Shown here: in pieces, positions 38,166 to 47,293 of the stretch
Numbering within the stretch: position 1 is the first letter of the stretch
Layout: the number at the start of each line of letters is the position of its first letter
Source of the DNA: Pseudomonadota bacterium
GTDB lineage: Bacteria > Pseudomonadota > Alphaproteobacteria > Rhizobiales > Rhizobiaceae
Length of the DNA stretch: 64,000 nt
Direction of reading: 5' to 3'
NCBI GenBank assembly: GCA_023404095.1
Contig: JAEYDD010000067.1
Span: 62,001 to 126,000 of the forward strand
Made by a program: the position numbers and the translations under genes
The notes under the pieces: model-generated
Databases searched by the model: none
What the model saw: only the letters and a program-made list of their open reading frames with translations
What the model was told of the DNA's origin: nothing

Positions 38166-38480
38166 CTTTTGTCCTTGTCGATGCCTGATGGGCGCTGTCG
38201 AAGCGATGCCGAGGCGAAGTGTCGATGTGAATGCTTCCGGCTTGGCCCCGGGACGTCGGGCGGTCGAAATGCCGCCGCCGACGCAGTGCGACAAGATATA
38301 AGGGAGGGACCATCCCGAAACCAGAAGCGGTGGCCAAGAAATCTTTCCAGCCGGTCGTTGCCGCGCCGGGGCGTCGTCGCCGCTCGGCTTGACGCGACGG
38401 CGATTTGCGCCCAATTGTCTGCCACCAGACCGAAAGGGCCCAACGCATTGACCTTGCTTCCTTCTTCCGCCGAAACCCTG
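38166..38480. promoter_or_regulatory. Divergent promoter region, cyclase/lyase operon and sugar dehydrogenase
   Basis: 315 bp between divergent genes. It must hold promoters for both directions. No clear -35/-10 pair, palindrome or riboswitch was recognised by eye. A TTG at 38448 preceded by gaaaggg is a possible alternative start for the dehydrogenase. Confidence 0.35.
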
Positions 38481-39791
38481 ATGACGGCGATCGCCGGAAA
38501 ACGTGCGCGCGCCGGCATCATCGGGCTTGGCTATGTCGGGCTCCCGCTGGCGATCACGATTGCGCGAAGCGGTTTTCCCGTGACCGGCTTCGACATCGAC
38601 CCGGAAAAGATCACAGCGCTCGATGCCGGGAGGTCCTATATCGAGGCGGTGCCGGCAGAAGCGCTGGCCGCCGAGACGCGGGCCGGCCGGTTTCGCTCGA
38701 CGACCGATTTTGCGGCACTTTCCGAGTGCGACGTGGTGGTGATCTGCGTGCCGACGCCGCTGACCAAACAGCGCGAACCGGACATGTCCTATGTCGTCAA
38801 GACCGCCGAAGCCATCGCGCGGACGCTGCGGGCGGGGCAACTGGTCGTCCTGGAATCGACGACCTGGCCGGGCACGACGGACGAGCTCGTACGGCCGATC
38901 CTCGAGCGCGGGGGATTGCGATCCGGCGTCGATTTCTTCCTCGGCTTTTCCCCTGAGCGCGAGGATCCCGGCAACCGAGACTTCGACACGGCGACCATCC
39001 CGAAGGTCGTGGCCGGCGATGGCGAGGCTGCGTCTGCGCTGATGCAGGCCTTCTACGGCGCGGTCGTCAAGGCGACCGTGCCGGTGTCCTCCAACGCGAC
39101 CGCCGAAGCCGTCAAGCTGACCGAAAACGTCTTCCGCGCGGTCAACATCGCCCTCGTCAATGAGTTGAAGGTGCTCTACGAGGCGATGGGCATCGATATT
39201 TGGGAAGTGGTGGACGCGGCCAAGACCAAGCCCTTCGGTTACATGCCCTTCTATCCCGGGCCGGGCCTTGGCGGGCACTGCATCCCCATCGATCCGTTCT
39301 ATCTGACCTGGAAGTCGCGCGAGTTCGAATTGCCGACGCGCTTCATCGAGCTGGCCGGCGAGATCAACTCGGCCATGCCCCGCCATGTCGTCTCTCAGCT
39401 TGCCGAAGCGCTGGACATCCGCCTCGGCAAGGCGCTCAGCCGTTCGCGCATCCTCGTGATCGGCCTGGCCTACAAGAAGAACGTGCCCGATATCCGCGAG
39501 AGTCCGTCGCTGAAGCTGATCGAACTGATAGAGGAGCGAAAGGGATCGGTCGACTACCATGATCCCTTCGTGGCCGAAGTGCCCGCGACGCGCGAATACC
39601 TGGCGCTGAAGGGGCGGCGCTCGGTCGATCTCGACGAACAGGCGGTGCGCGGCTACGACGCGGTGCTGATCTCCACCGATCACGACATCGTAGACTATGG
39701 CGCCCTTGCGCGATGGTCGCCGCTGATCGTAGACACCCGCAACGCCTTCGCCCGCCGCGGCATCGAAGGCAGCAACATCGTCAAGGCCTAG
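38481..39791 (+). CDS. Nucleotide-sugar 6-dehydrogenase (WbpA-like, UDP-GlcNAc type)
   Basis: 436 residues. Oxidises the C6 hydroxyl of a UDP-sugar to the uronic acid with two NAD. The Rossmann motif is GIIGLGYVGLP (12-22), the substrate region LTENVFRAVNIALVNELK, and the catalytic Cys267 sits in PGPGLGGHCIPIDPFYLTWK. This form of the catalytic motif, with PFYPGPGLGGHC, is that of UDP-N-acetylglucosamine dehydrogenases such as WbpA rather than UDP-glucose dehydrogenase; rkpK at 45977-47293 has the other form. ATG 38481 chosen; TTG 38448 possible. Confidence 0.9.
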   Translation: MTAIAGKRARAGIIGLGYVGLPLAITIARSGFPVTGFDIDPEKITALDAGRSYIEAVPAEALAAETRAGRFRSTTDFAALSECDVVVICVPTPLTKQREPDMSYVVKTAEAIARTLRAGQLVVLESTTWPGTTDELVRPILERGGLRSGVDFFLGFSPEREDPGNRDFDTATIPKVVAGDGEAASALMQAFYGAVVKATVPVSSNATAEAVKLTENVFRAVNIALVNELKVLYEAMGIDIWEVVDAAKTKPFGYMPFYPGPGLGGHCIPIDPFYLTWKSREFELPTRFIELAGEINSAMPRHVVSQLAEALDIRLGKALSRSRILVIGLAYKKNVPDIRESPSLKLIELIEERKGSVDYHDPFVAEVPATREYLALKGRRSVDLDEQAVRGYDAVLISTDHDIVDYGALARWSPLIVDTRNAFARRGIEGSNIVKA

Positions 39792-39859
39792 CGGTGGAGG
39801 CCGGTCGGCGCGCCAGCGCGCGCCGCAGAGTGCTTCAATGAGGGAGAGCGGGAGCCAGC

Positions 39860-40342
39860 ATGAGCCGTCTCGACAGTTTCATCCGTCGCCTGACGGCGCA
39901 GCGCGACATTCTCAACTATGTCAGCGAACACCTGGCATTGCCTGACGAGGGCGCGGTCATGGAGATCGGGCTCGGCAATGGCCGCACCTTCAGCCATCTG
40001 CGCGAGCGTTTTCCACATCGCCGGATCCTGGCCTTCGATCGCGCCTGCGGCGCCCATGCCTCGAGCGTGCCGGAACCGGGCTGCCTTATGCTGGGCGAGA
40101 TCTGCGAAACCGGGAAACAGTTCGAAACGGGCGAGGCGGCCCTGGTTCATGCCGACATCGGCACCGGGTATCCGGAAAAGGATGCGGTCACGCTGACATG
40201 GCTGCCGCAGATGGTGGCCGGCATGCTGGCGCCCGGCGGCATCGCCGTCAGCGGCCTGCCGTTGGAGGAGCCGTCGCTGAAGCGGCTGGACGTGCCGGAG
40301 AGCGTGCCGCAGGACCGCTATTTCCTCTACCGGAAGGGCTGA
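39860..40342 (+). CDS. Class I SAM-dependent methyltransferase
   Basis: 160 residues. Motif I is AVMEIGLGNGRTFSHLRERF (E-x-G-x-G-x-G), and the following acidic region is RILAFDRACG. LTWLPQMVAGMLAPGGIAVS is the usual post-motif strand. Short and cytoplasmic. It follows the nucleotide-sugar dehydrogenase by 68 bp on the same strand, so it may methylate the same polymer or lipid carrier; the substrate is unknown. Confidence 0.83.
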   Translation: MSRLDSFIRRLTAQRDILNYVSEHLALPDEGAVMEIGLGNGRTFSHLRERFPHRRILAFDRACGAHASSVPEPGCLMLGEICETGKQFETGEAALVHADIGTGYPEKDAVTLTWLPQMVAGMLAPGGIAVSGLPLEEPSLKRLDVPESVPQDRYFLYRKG

Positions 40343-40564
40343 GGGCGGTTCCGGCTAAAGCGTGTCGCGTCTATTTGGCATTCTGTTGGCTCAACGGAAT
40401 CGGATGATCGACCGGAAACGCGCTGCCCGTCTGCTCCAGCGACAATGAGGCCGCTGTTACGCATTGGCGCCGATTTCCGGTCGCCCCGGAGTTTGAGCCG
40501 GGACGGACCGTGGTGCCGCAAGCCGCAGTGGAGCGGAAAGGGCCGGATCGGCCCCCGCCGGAAA

Positions 40565-41080
40565 TCAGCTGCGCGGCCGGCAGTTGCTGTCGCCACGTTC
40601 GCAATCGCGCTGTGCCGGACGGTCGTTGCGACCGCTGTCGCGCTCGGTCTTGTTACGGTCTTGCTGGCGCTGGTCGTATCCCCGCCGCTGGTCGTCGTTT
40701 CGCGATCGATCGTTGTTGCGATCCCTGTCCCGACTTACGTCCCTGTCCCGGTTCGTGTCGCGATCCCTGTCCCGATCCCTGTCCCGATCCCTGTCCCGAT
40801 CCCTGTCACGGTCTCTGTCGGAGTTCCTGTCGCGATCCCGGTCGTGATCCCGATTGCGGTCCCTGTCCCGGTCGGCGCTCGGCCGCCGGTCGTCCCTGTC
40901 GCCGCGCCCGTCCCAGTTGTCGTACCGGCGATAGTCGCGATCGTAGCGCGGTTCAACGACCCGGTAGCGTGGGGGCTCGGAATAGTAGCCGCCGCCGGAA
41001 TAGCCCGATGTCTCGCAGCCGGCGAGTGCTGCGCCGAGCAGCCCGGCGAGGGGAAGAAGAAGCAGTTTCGACCGAATCAT
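40565..41080 (-). CDS. Lipoprotein with long Arg-Asp repeat
   Basis: 171 residues from ATG 41080. The N-terminus is a lipoprotein signal with lipobox LLGAALAGC, so it should be an acylated envelope protein. Most of the mature chain is a low-complexity Arg/Asp stretch (RDRDRDRNRD-type) between about residues 70 and 130, encoded by a 12-bp tandem repeat. A downstream Arg/Gln/Asp-rich region ends in CERGDSNCRPRS. Its charge alternation suggests an extended polyampholyte. No enzyme domain. The upstream in-frame ORF to 41377 is not used. Confidence 0.78.
   Translation of the reverse strand: MIRSKLLLLPLAGLLGAALAGCETSGYSGGGYYSEPPRYRVVEPRYDRDYRRYDNWDGRGDRDDRRPSADRDRDRNRDHDRDRDRNSDRDRDRDRDRDRDRDRDRDRDTNRDRDVSRDRDRNNDRSRNDDQRRGYDQRQQDRNKTERDSGRNDRPAQRDCERGDSNCRPRS
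40722..40872. repeat. 12-bp tandem repeat inside the lipoprotein gene
   Basis: Imperfect tandem copies of gtcccgatccct (plus strand) run through about 40722-40872, the clearest at about 40760-40810. They encode Arg-Asp dipeptides on the minus strand. The unit length is a multiple of three, so copy-number changes would keep the frame. Confidence 0.75.
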
Positions 41081-41183
41081 CGCATTACCTCGTAAGTGCC
41101 TTCGGCAGGCACAGACCACAGAACTGTGGCGGGGTACAGGCTCGATCTGCCGGGCCAGACACGCCCATGCGAGGGGTGGCAGG

Positions 41184-42635
41184 TCAGGCGGTGCTTTCGC
41201 GTCCCGCACAGGCATCCGCCCACGGGACCCGCCGGGCGGTGTGAGGCGGTCGCAGGCCGATGCTGGCAGCCATCGCGACGCACCCGCGCCCGAGCGATTT
41301 GGCCCGGTAGAGGGCAGCGTCGGCGGCGTTGAAGGCAGCGTCGCAGGTGGAGCCGGCGTCCACGACAAGGCTGACACCGAACGACGCCCCGATCGACGTT
41401 TCGCCCACGGGCAGAACGATGGGTTGCGACAGCGCGGCCAGCAGCGTGTTGCAGACCTGTTCCGCCTCGGCCGCCGAAAGGTCCGGCATCAGGATTGCGA
41501 ATTCGTCGCCGCCCAGCCGGAAGATCCGGTCAGCCTGCCGCGTTCCTGACCGCAGGCGTGCCGCCACCACCCGCAAAAGCGCGTCACCCATGGCATGGCC
41601 ATGGGTGTCGTTGACCGCCTTGAAGCCGTCCAGATCCATGCACACCACGGCCAGCGGCCGCCGGTTCGCCATGGCCATGAACTCGGGCTCCAGCAGCGCG
41701 CGGTTGGCAAGGCCGGTCAGGAAATCATGCGTGGCCGCATGCCGCATTTCCCGCTCGCGCTCGACCAGCATCTGCGCCGTGCCCCGCGTCATCCGGAACA
41801 TGACCAAACCGCCAGCCAGCAGCACGAGGCTGACCGCCACGACCAGCGGCAGCGAGTGGTAGAGGACGTCTGCTGCGGGCGTGGGCGGCCGCCAGGAGAG
41901 GACCTGGACCTGGCCTTCCGGGCCGACGGCGATTTCCGCCCGGGCGCGATTGGCCTCAACGGCCGACAGCGGGCCGACCTGTGGGTCGTCGAGGAGAAAG
42001 CGTTGACCGAAGAAGTCCTGCAGGCTGCCGTCGATCGGCATCGCCGTGACGAGGATCGGCGCGCGGTCGCCCTTCGGGACGGCGGTGGCGAAATCCGGCT
42101 GGAACAGGCTTGCCGACAGCAGGACCGCCTCGTCGCCCAGCACCTCGATGCGGCTGGCAGCGACCAGCAGCGGAATGCCGTTTCTGACCGTTGCATGTTC
42201 GCGTGCCCGCACAGCCGCGACGAGCGGTGCGGATTCGGCGACGATCGCGGTCGCGCCGCGCGCGAAGAAGGGGCGGTCCAGGACCGTCGCGGCCGTGCGG
42301 GAGTAGAGCATGGCGTCAGCGGGGTCGAGCACCGCAGTGAAGCGGGTCCGCGACGTGCCGATCAGCGATGCCCCGATGTTGCGATCGGTCCATTCGCGGT
42401 CGAAGCGGTTGTCGAGGTTGGCAATGGCCTCATCCCAGATCGTCCAGGCCGTCAGCGAGAATTCGATATCGGAGATCCAGAGCGCGATATTGCGCTCGAC
42501 CAGCGTTTCCTGCCGCTGGCGTGCCTCCGCGTCGAAACGCGCTACGCCGAGATAGGGGATGGTCGCCAGTCCGACAATCAGCAGGGTTATGCAGGCGATG
42601 GCCGGGCCAACGAGTCTGAAGTGAACGAAGCGCAT
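41184..42635 (-). CDS. Membrane-bound diguanylate cyclase (GGDEF) with periplasmic CHASE4-like sensor
   Basis: 483 residues. Two transmembrane helices (about 9-30 and 261-281) flank a periplasmic domain like CHASE4 (LVERNIALWISDIEFSLTAW...WDEA). The GGDEF domain makes c-di-GMP from two GTP: the active site is an intact GGDEF at 375-379, and the inhibitory I-site RQAD (366-369) is exactly five residues before it, so product inhibition is expected. No EAL domain. Monocistronic; 280 bp separate it from cyaC on the same strand. Confidence 0.93.
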   Translation of the reverse strand: MRFVHFRLVGPAIACITLLIVGLATIPYLGVARFDAEARQRQETLVERNIALWISDIEFSLTAWTIWDEAIANLDNRFDREWTDRNIGASLIGTSRTRFTAVLDPADAMLYSRTAATVLDRPFFARGATAIVAESAPLVAAVRAREHATVRNGIPLLVAASRIEVLGDEAVLLSASLFQPDFATAVPKGDRAPILVTAMPIDGSLQDFFGQRFLLDDPQVGPLSAVEANRARAEIAVGPEGQVQVLSWRPPTPAADVLYHSLPLVVAVSLVLLAGGLVMFRMTRGTAQMLVEREREMRHAATHDFLTGLANRALLEPEFMAMANRRPLAVVCMDLDGFKAVNDTHGHAMGDALLRVVAARLRSGTRQADRIFRLGGDEFAILMPDLSAAEAEQVCNTLLAALSQPIVLPVGETSIGASFGVSLVVDAGSTCDAAFNAADAALYRAKSLGRGCVAMAASIGLRPPHTARRVPWADACAGRESTA

Positions 42636-42915
42636 GGCCTTATCGGGCGATTGTCGTGCCCATCGTGAGAACTGATGCCACCACGATCGCAGGCAGAGTT
42701 TACGATCGCGTTACCGCGGGCATCCCGGATACGGTGGCCGCAGACGATCCTTGCGGCGGCCGTTTACCGTTGCAAAACGCCGCAACGGCGTGCCAGCGGC
42801 AACGTGTGCGCCGGACGTCTCGCCTTTCCGGCTGCGGACGGGCCCTGTTTTGATCGCCCGTTCAAGGGGGGCGTCTGCGGTGCGTTGCGCGCGAATGGGG
42901 AGACGCAAGGCCTAG
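42636..42915. other. Intergenic region, nothing recognised
   Basis: 280 bp between two minus-strand signalling genes. No gene, terminator or repeat was seen. Probable promoter region of the diguanylate cyclase gene. Confidence 0.3.
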
Positions 42916-44652
42916 TCACGCGCTCCGCATCGCATCTGCATCTGCCGCAAACCGCAGGCTTTCCGCCTCGGTGACGAGATAGACGCGGAGCGGCGCGCTG
43001 CGGCCGCGGATGGCGATGACGTCGTCCTGCAGGCCCTCGGCCACGATCCCGGATTGCCGCAACGCCCTCTCAGAGACGACGATCGCGACGTCATGCTGCT
43101 TGGCCGCGCTTTCCAGCCGGCTTGCGACGTTGACGGTGTCGCCGACGGCCGTCAGGCTCTTGGTCGAGCCGTAGCCCATCATGCCGACAACGCTCGGTCC
43201 GGTATGCACGCCGATCGCGACGCGCAGGTGCGTGGCGAAGTCGTGGCCGAGTTCTTCGTTCAGGCGACCGATGTCGCGGACGATTGCGGCCGCTGCTGCC
43301 AGTGCCTGCCGGGACGCTTGCTCGCGCTTGCTGCCAAGACCGAAAAGCGCCATGGCGCCGTCGCCGATGAACTTGTCGAGCCGCCCGCCGGCGTCCTCGA
43401 CCGCCTGGCCGACGATGGCGAAGTATCGGTTGAGCAGGAACACGACGTCGTAGGGCAGCCGGGTCTCCGACAAATCGGTGAAGGCGCGCAGGTCGCAGAA
43501 CAGGACGACGATCTCCTCCTCGCGTCCCGGCCGCACCGGTTCGGTCGCGACCGGCAGGGCGGCATCCGGGTTTGGTGCCATCAGCAATGCGACGCTGAGA
43601 TCGGCGGTCGGATGGAGTTGGCAGCCGAGCCGCACATCCGCATCCGCATGGATTCGCGAAAGCGTGGCGGCTTCGATAGCGCCGGGCGGGGGCAGGGGGG
43701 CGTGGGTATCGAGGATGCGCACCCGGCAGGTGGAACAGCGCCCCTTGCCGCCGCAGACCGAATAGTGCGGCACGTCGCCATAGCGGCTCGCCTCGAGCAG
43801 GCTGAGGCCGCGCGGCGCGCGCACCAGCGCTCCGTTGGAATAGCGGATGGTGATCTGCGAGGCACGCTCGGCCAGCGTCCGCATGCGCCGAAGCGCCAGA
43901 ACGAGAAGGATGGCGCCGGAAAAGAGTGCGTACAGGACCAACTTGATCTGCCCCAGTCCCTCTGCCACCGCTGCCTGGTCGATCGGCGGGCGGGTCGCGC
44001 GCAGCGACTGCGCATAGGCCGGATCCATCTGCGGCGCGCTCTCGGCCATGTGCGCAAGCATGCGCCCGGTATCGGCGAATCCGAGAAGTGCCAGCACCGG
44101 AACGAGGATGGCCACGGCAAAAAGCCAGGGGGCGGCTGTGGCATACCAACTGCGATACCGCAGCCAGAAATAGACGCCGAAGCAGCCATGCGCCCAGATA
44201 ATGAGGAGCGCTGCCGCCTGGCGCAGGCCTGACAGCGGATTGACCACCCACAGGCTGCGGATGACCATCCGGTAGTCGACCACGATGCCGTAAAGCGGTT
44301 GCGAAAGGCGCGCGGGCACGACGTGCTCGATGATGAGGAAGGGGATCAGCAGACCGAAGAGAACCTGCGCAGCCTCGCGCATCGGCATGCGCAGCGTCCG
44401 GCGCTGGTAGAGAGAACGCAGGACCAGGCCGACATGGGTGAGAAGCGCGCCGCAAAGCAGGATCGTGCCGACCGGATTGCGCCAGATGAGGGCGAAGACG
44501 GCGCTGACGCGGTCTGCCATGTCGAGCGAGACGAGCAGCAGCGCATGGTTGAACAGGTGCATGCCCACGAAGGTGAGCATGACCAGGCCGGAACCGAGGC
44601 GAAGCTTCTGCAAAAAGCGTTCGGAGGTGATCGCCGCCAAGGCCTTATTCAT
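42916..44652 (-). CDS. cyaC: CyaC-type redox-regulated adenylate cyclase: SdhC-like membrane anchor, [2Fe-2S] domain, class III cyclase
   Basis: 578 residues. Six hydrophobic helices (about 20-250) form an SdhC-like anchor with histidines suited to haem b (H32, H36, H73, H110, H155). A ferredoxin domain has C300-x5-C306-x2-C309 and C344. The cyclase domain keeps metal Asp387 (LFCDLRAF), Asp431 (KFIGDGAMALFG, with the adenine-binding Lys427) and N508/R512 in GDTVNVASRLE, so it should make cAMP. This domain order matches S. meliloti CyaC, known as a quinone- and redox-responsive cyclase. Transcribed alone. Confidence 0.93.
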   Translation of the reverse strand: MNKALAAITSERFLQKLRLGSGLVMLTFVGMHLFNHALLLVSLDMADRVSAVFALIWRNPVGTILLCGALLTHVGLVLRSLYQRRTLRMPMREAAQVLFGLLIPFLIIEHVVPARLSQPLYGIVVDYRMVIRSLWVVNPLSGLRQAAALLIIWAHGCFGVYFWLRYRSWYATAAPWLFAVAILVPVLALLGFADTGRMLAHMAESAPQMDPAYAQSLRATRPPIDQAAVAEGLGQIKLVLYALFSGAILLVLALRRMRTLAERASQITIRYSNGALVRAPRGLSLLEASRYGDVPHYSVCGGKGRCSTCRVRILDTHAPLPPPGAIEAATLSRIHADADVRLGCQLHPTADLSVALLMAPNPDAALPVATEPVRPGREEEIVVLFCDLRAFTDLSETRLPYDVVFLLNRYFAIVGQAVEDAGGRLDKFIGDGAMALFGLGSKREQASRQALAAAAAIVRDIGRLNEELGHDFATHLRVAIGVHTGPSVVGMMGYGSTKSLTAVGDTVNVASRLESAAKQHDVAIVVSERALRQSGIVAEGLQDDVIAIRGRSAPLRVYLVTEAESLRFAADADAMRSA

Positions 44653-44930
44653 GGTCCGGTCCAGGAATCCTGAGCTGCGATGTGTGAAACTGCCATTTGC
44701 GATTCCGATCCGGACACCCTGCCTGGAGGCTGGCGGCTTTTTGATTCTGTCTGCGCTAAGGGCATGGCCGAGGCGAACGGCCGCATGCCTATTGCAAGGC
44801 TGATTCGTAAAAACTATGCCGGTAACGCGACCGGGAGAAGGCGGCGGATCGTTGACGCAGCGTCACATATTCCGGTGACGCCGCGGCCTGCCGGCCGAGG
44901 CGCGACGACCTTTCAAACCCTGCCTGAACG
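44653..44930. other. Intergenic region with a hairpin at 44860-44881
   Basis: 278 bp between minus-strand genes. A 7-bp stem gcgtcac/gtgacgc (44860-44866 with 44875-44881) lies about 50 bp past the lpsL stop and could be a weak transcript end. No T-run, no gene. Confidence 0.35.
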
Positions 44931-45974
44931 TCAGGGGCGAGCGCCCTGCGCGGCGGCAAGTTCGCCCACGCGATAGTAGTCGCGATACCAGTCGACAAAG
45001 TCACTGACGCCGGCGGCAAGCGGGGTTGCCGGCTTGTAGCCGGTCAGCGCCTGCAGGAGATCCGGGCTTGCGAAGGTGCGCGGCGCCTCGCCCGGCTGCA
45101 TCGGCAGGAACCTGTGCCGGGCCTTGCGGCCGAGTGCACCCTCCAGGGTGGAGACGAAATCCATCAGTCCGACCGGATTGCCGCCGCCGATGTTGACGAT
45201 GCGGAACGGCGCCTGATGCGACAGCGTATCGAGGCCAGCGGGAACGGCGATCCGATTGTCCTCGCCCGGAATGACGGCGGACAGTTTCAGCATGGCCTCG
45301 ACGAGATCGCCGATGAAGGTGAAGTCGCGGCTCATCCGGCCCTCGCCGTAGAGTTCGATCTCGCGGTCCTCGAGAATGGCGTCGGTGAATTTGAACAGCG
45401 CCATATCCGGACGACCCCAGGAGCCATAGACCGTAAAGAAGCGGAAGGCCGTGGTCGGAAGATTGTAGAGGTGGGCATAGCTGTGCGCCATGACCTCCAT
45501 CGCCTTCTTGCTGGCGCCGTAGATCGTCAGCGGCTCGTCGGTGCGGTCGCCTTCGCGGAACGGGATCTTGTCGTTGGCCCCGTAGACCGAAGACGAGGAG
45601 GCGAGCATGAGGTGGCGCGCGCCGACGGCGCGGGCGGCTTCCAGAAGGTTCCAGGTGCCGAGGATGTTGGCCTCGACATAGGACTTCGGCTCCTCGAGAC
45701 TGTAGCGCACGCCGGCCTGCGCGGCGAGATGCACGATGACATCGGGGGCTGCGTCCTCAAGCGCGCGGCGCACGCCGGCCTGGTCTTCGAGCATGACCTG
45801 ATGGAAGCGGTAGGCCGGGAACTGCACCAGTCCGGCATTGCGCGCTTCCTTCAGCCTGACATCGTAATAGGGGGTCATTCCGTCAAGGCCGACGACTTCA
45901 TGTCCGGCCTCCAGCAGGCGCCGGGCGAGATGGAAGCCGATGAAGCCGGCCGTGCCGGTAATGAAGTAGCGCAT
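44931..45974 (-). CDS. lpsL: UDP-glucuronate 4-epimerase
   Basis: 347 residues. Extended short-chain dehydrogenase: NAD-binding GTAGFIGFHLA (7-17), catalytic Ser in ASSSSVYGANDKIPF and YxxxK at Y152-K156. Interconverts UDP-glucuronate and UDP-galacturonate. It follows the UDP-glucose dehydrogenase by 2 bp, the same order as rkpK-lpsL in Sinorhizobium, so the pair makes UDP-GalA from UDP-Glc for LPS and capsule. Strong family match. Confidence 0.94.
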   Translation of the reverse strand: MRYFITGTAGFIGFHLARRLLEAGHEVVGLDGMTPYYDVRLKEARNAGLVQFPAYRFHQVMLEDQAGVRRALEDAAPDVIVHLAAQAGVRYSLEEPKSYVEANILGTWNLLEAARAVGARHLMLASSSSVYGANDKIPFREGDRTDEPLTIYGASKKAMEVMAHSYAHLYNLPTTAFRFFTVYGSWGRPDMALFKFTDAILEDREIELYGEGRMSRDFTFIGDLVEAMLKLSAVIPGEDNRIAVPAGLDTLSHQAPFRIVNIGGGNPVGLMDFVSTLEGALGRKARHRFLPMQPGEAPRTFASPDLLQALTGYKPATPLAAGVSDFVDWYRDYYRVGELAAAQGARP

Positions 45975-45976
45975 GC

Positions 45977-47293
45977 TTATTTCCCGTCGCCGCTCCGGCC
46001 GATGCCGACATACTGGAAGCCGTAACGTGCTACTTCCTGCGGCGGGTAGACGTTACGCAGGTCGACCAGGTTCGGCGCTTTCATCGTGGCATGAAGCTTG
46101 CGGAAGTCCAGTGCGCGGAACTCGTCCCATTCCGTGACCAGCACGAGCGCGTCGGCATCGGCGGCGATCGCGTAGGGATCGGCGCCGAATTCGACATTCG
46201 ACAGGATGGCGCGGGCGCCGTCCATGCCTTCCGGGTCGAAGGCAGCGATCTTCGCGCCGTTATCCTGCAGGGCCTGGATGATGGTCAGAGACGGGGCATC
46301 GCGAAGGTCGTCGGTGTTGGGCTTGAAGGTGAGGCCAAGGACGGCGATCTTCTTGCCGCGCACCGAGCCGCCGCAGGCGGCGATCACCTTGCGGGCCATG
46401 GCGCGCTTGCGGTTGTCGTTGATGGCGACGGTGGTCTCGATCAGACGCATCGGGCTGTCGGCATCCGACGCGGTCTTGACCAGCGCCAGCGTGTCCTTCG
46501 GGAAGCACGAGCCGCCGTAGCCGGGGCCGGCGTGCAGGAACTTGTCGCCGATGCGCTTGTCGTAGCCGATGCCCTTTGAGACCTTCTGGACGTCCGCGCC
46601 GAGGCGTTCGCACAGGTCGGCGATCTCGTTGATGAAGGTGATCTTCATGGCAAGGAAGGCGTTGGCGGCGTACTTGATCAGTTCCGAGGTGCGGCGCTCG
46701 CAGAAGAACAGCGGGCCTTCGTTGAGATGCAGCGGGCGGTAGACCTCGCTCATGACCTCGATCGCGCGCGGCTCGTCAGTGCCCACGACGATGCGGTCGG
46801 GACGCTTGAAGTCGCCGATGGCAGCGCCCTCGCGCAGGAATTCCGGGTTGGAGACGACGGAGAAGTCCGCGTCCGGATTGGCCTCGCGGATGATGCGCTC
46901 GACCTCGTCGCCGGTGCCGACCGGCACGGTCGACTTGGTGACGACGACGGTGTAGCCATCCATGGCCTTGGCGATCTGGCGGGCGGCGGCATAGACATAG
47001 GTCAGGTCCGCATGGCCGTCGCCGCGGCGCGAGGGCGTGCCGACCGCGATGAAGACGACGTCGGCCCAGGCGACCGCCTTTTCCAGGTCCGTGGTGAAGC
47101 TCAGCCGGCCGGACTCGCTGTTGGACTTGACGAGCTCGTGCAGGCCCGGTTCGAAGATCGGGATTTCGCCCTTGCGCAGCGCCTCGATCTTTTCCTCGAC
47201 ATTGTCGACGCAGATGACCTCGTGGCCGAAATCGGCAAAGCAAACACCCGAAACAAGGCCGACATAGCCGGCGCCAATCATCACAATCCGCAT
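45977..47293 (-). CDS. rkpK: UDP-glucose 6-dehydrogenase
   Basis: 438 residues. Oxidises UDP-glucose to UDP-glucuronate with two NAD. Rossmann motif MIGAGYVGLVSG (5-16), hinge helix ELIKYAANAFLAMKITFINE, and catalytic Cys263 in GPGYGGSCFPKDT, the form typical of UDP-glucose dehydrogenase. The C-terminal UDP-binding domain has VLGLTFKPNTDDLRDAPS. First gene of the rkpK-lpsL operon. Normal length. Confidence 0.95.
   Translation of the reverse strand: MRIVMIGAGYVGLVSGVCFADFGHEVICVDNVEEKIEALRKGEIPIFEPGLHELVKSNSESGRLSFTTDLEKAVAWADVVFIAVGTPSRRGDGHADLTYVYAAARQIAKAMDGYTVVVTKSTVPVGTGDEVERIIREANPDADFSVVSNPEFLREGAAIGDFKRPDRIVVGTDEPRAIEVMSEVYRPLHLNEGPLFFCERRTSELIKYAANAFLAMKITFINEIADLCERLGADVQKVSKGIGYDKRIGDKFLHAGPGYGGSCFPKDTLALVKTASDADSPMRLIETTVAINDNRKRAMARKVIAACGGSVRGKKIAVLGLTFKPNTDDLRDAPSLTIIQALQDNGAKIAAFDPEGMDGARAILSNVEFGADPYAIAADADALVLVTEWDEFRALDFRKLHATMKAPNLVDLRNVYPPQEVARYGFQYVGIGRSGDGK

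Noticed and set aside
37824..38480. Plus-strand extension of the dehydrogenase ORF upstream of 38481
   Set aside because: It runs antisense through the cyclase gene; the Rossmann motif begins right after ATG 38481.
38166..39683. Minus-strand extension of the cyclase ORF to 960 residues
   Set aside because: The extra part is antisense to the clear nucleotide-sugar dehydrogenase gene and has no family features; the gene starts at 38165.
40722..40872. Regular repeat that might be mistaken for a CRISPR array
   Set aside because: The units are contiguous 12-mers without spacers and lie inside a coding sequence.
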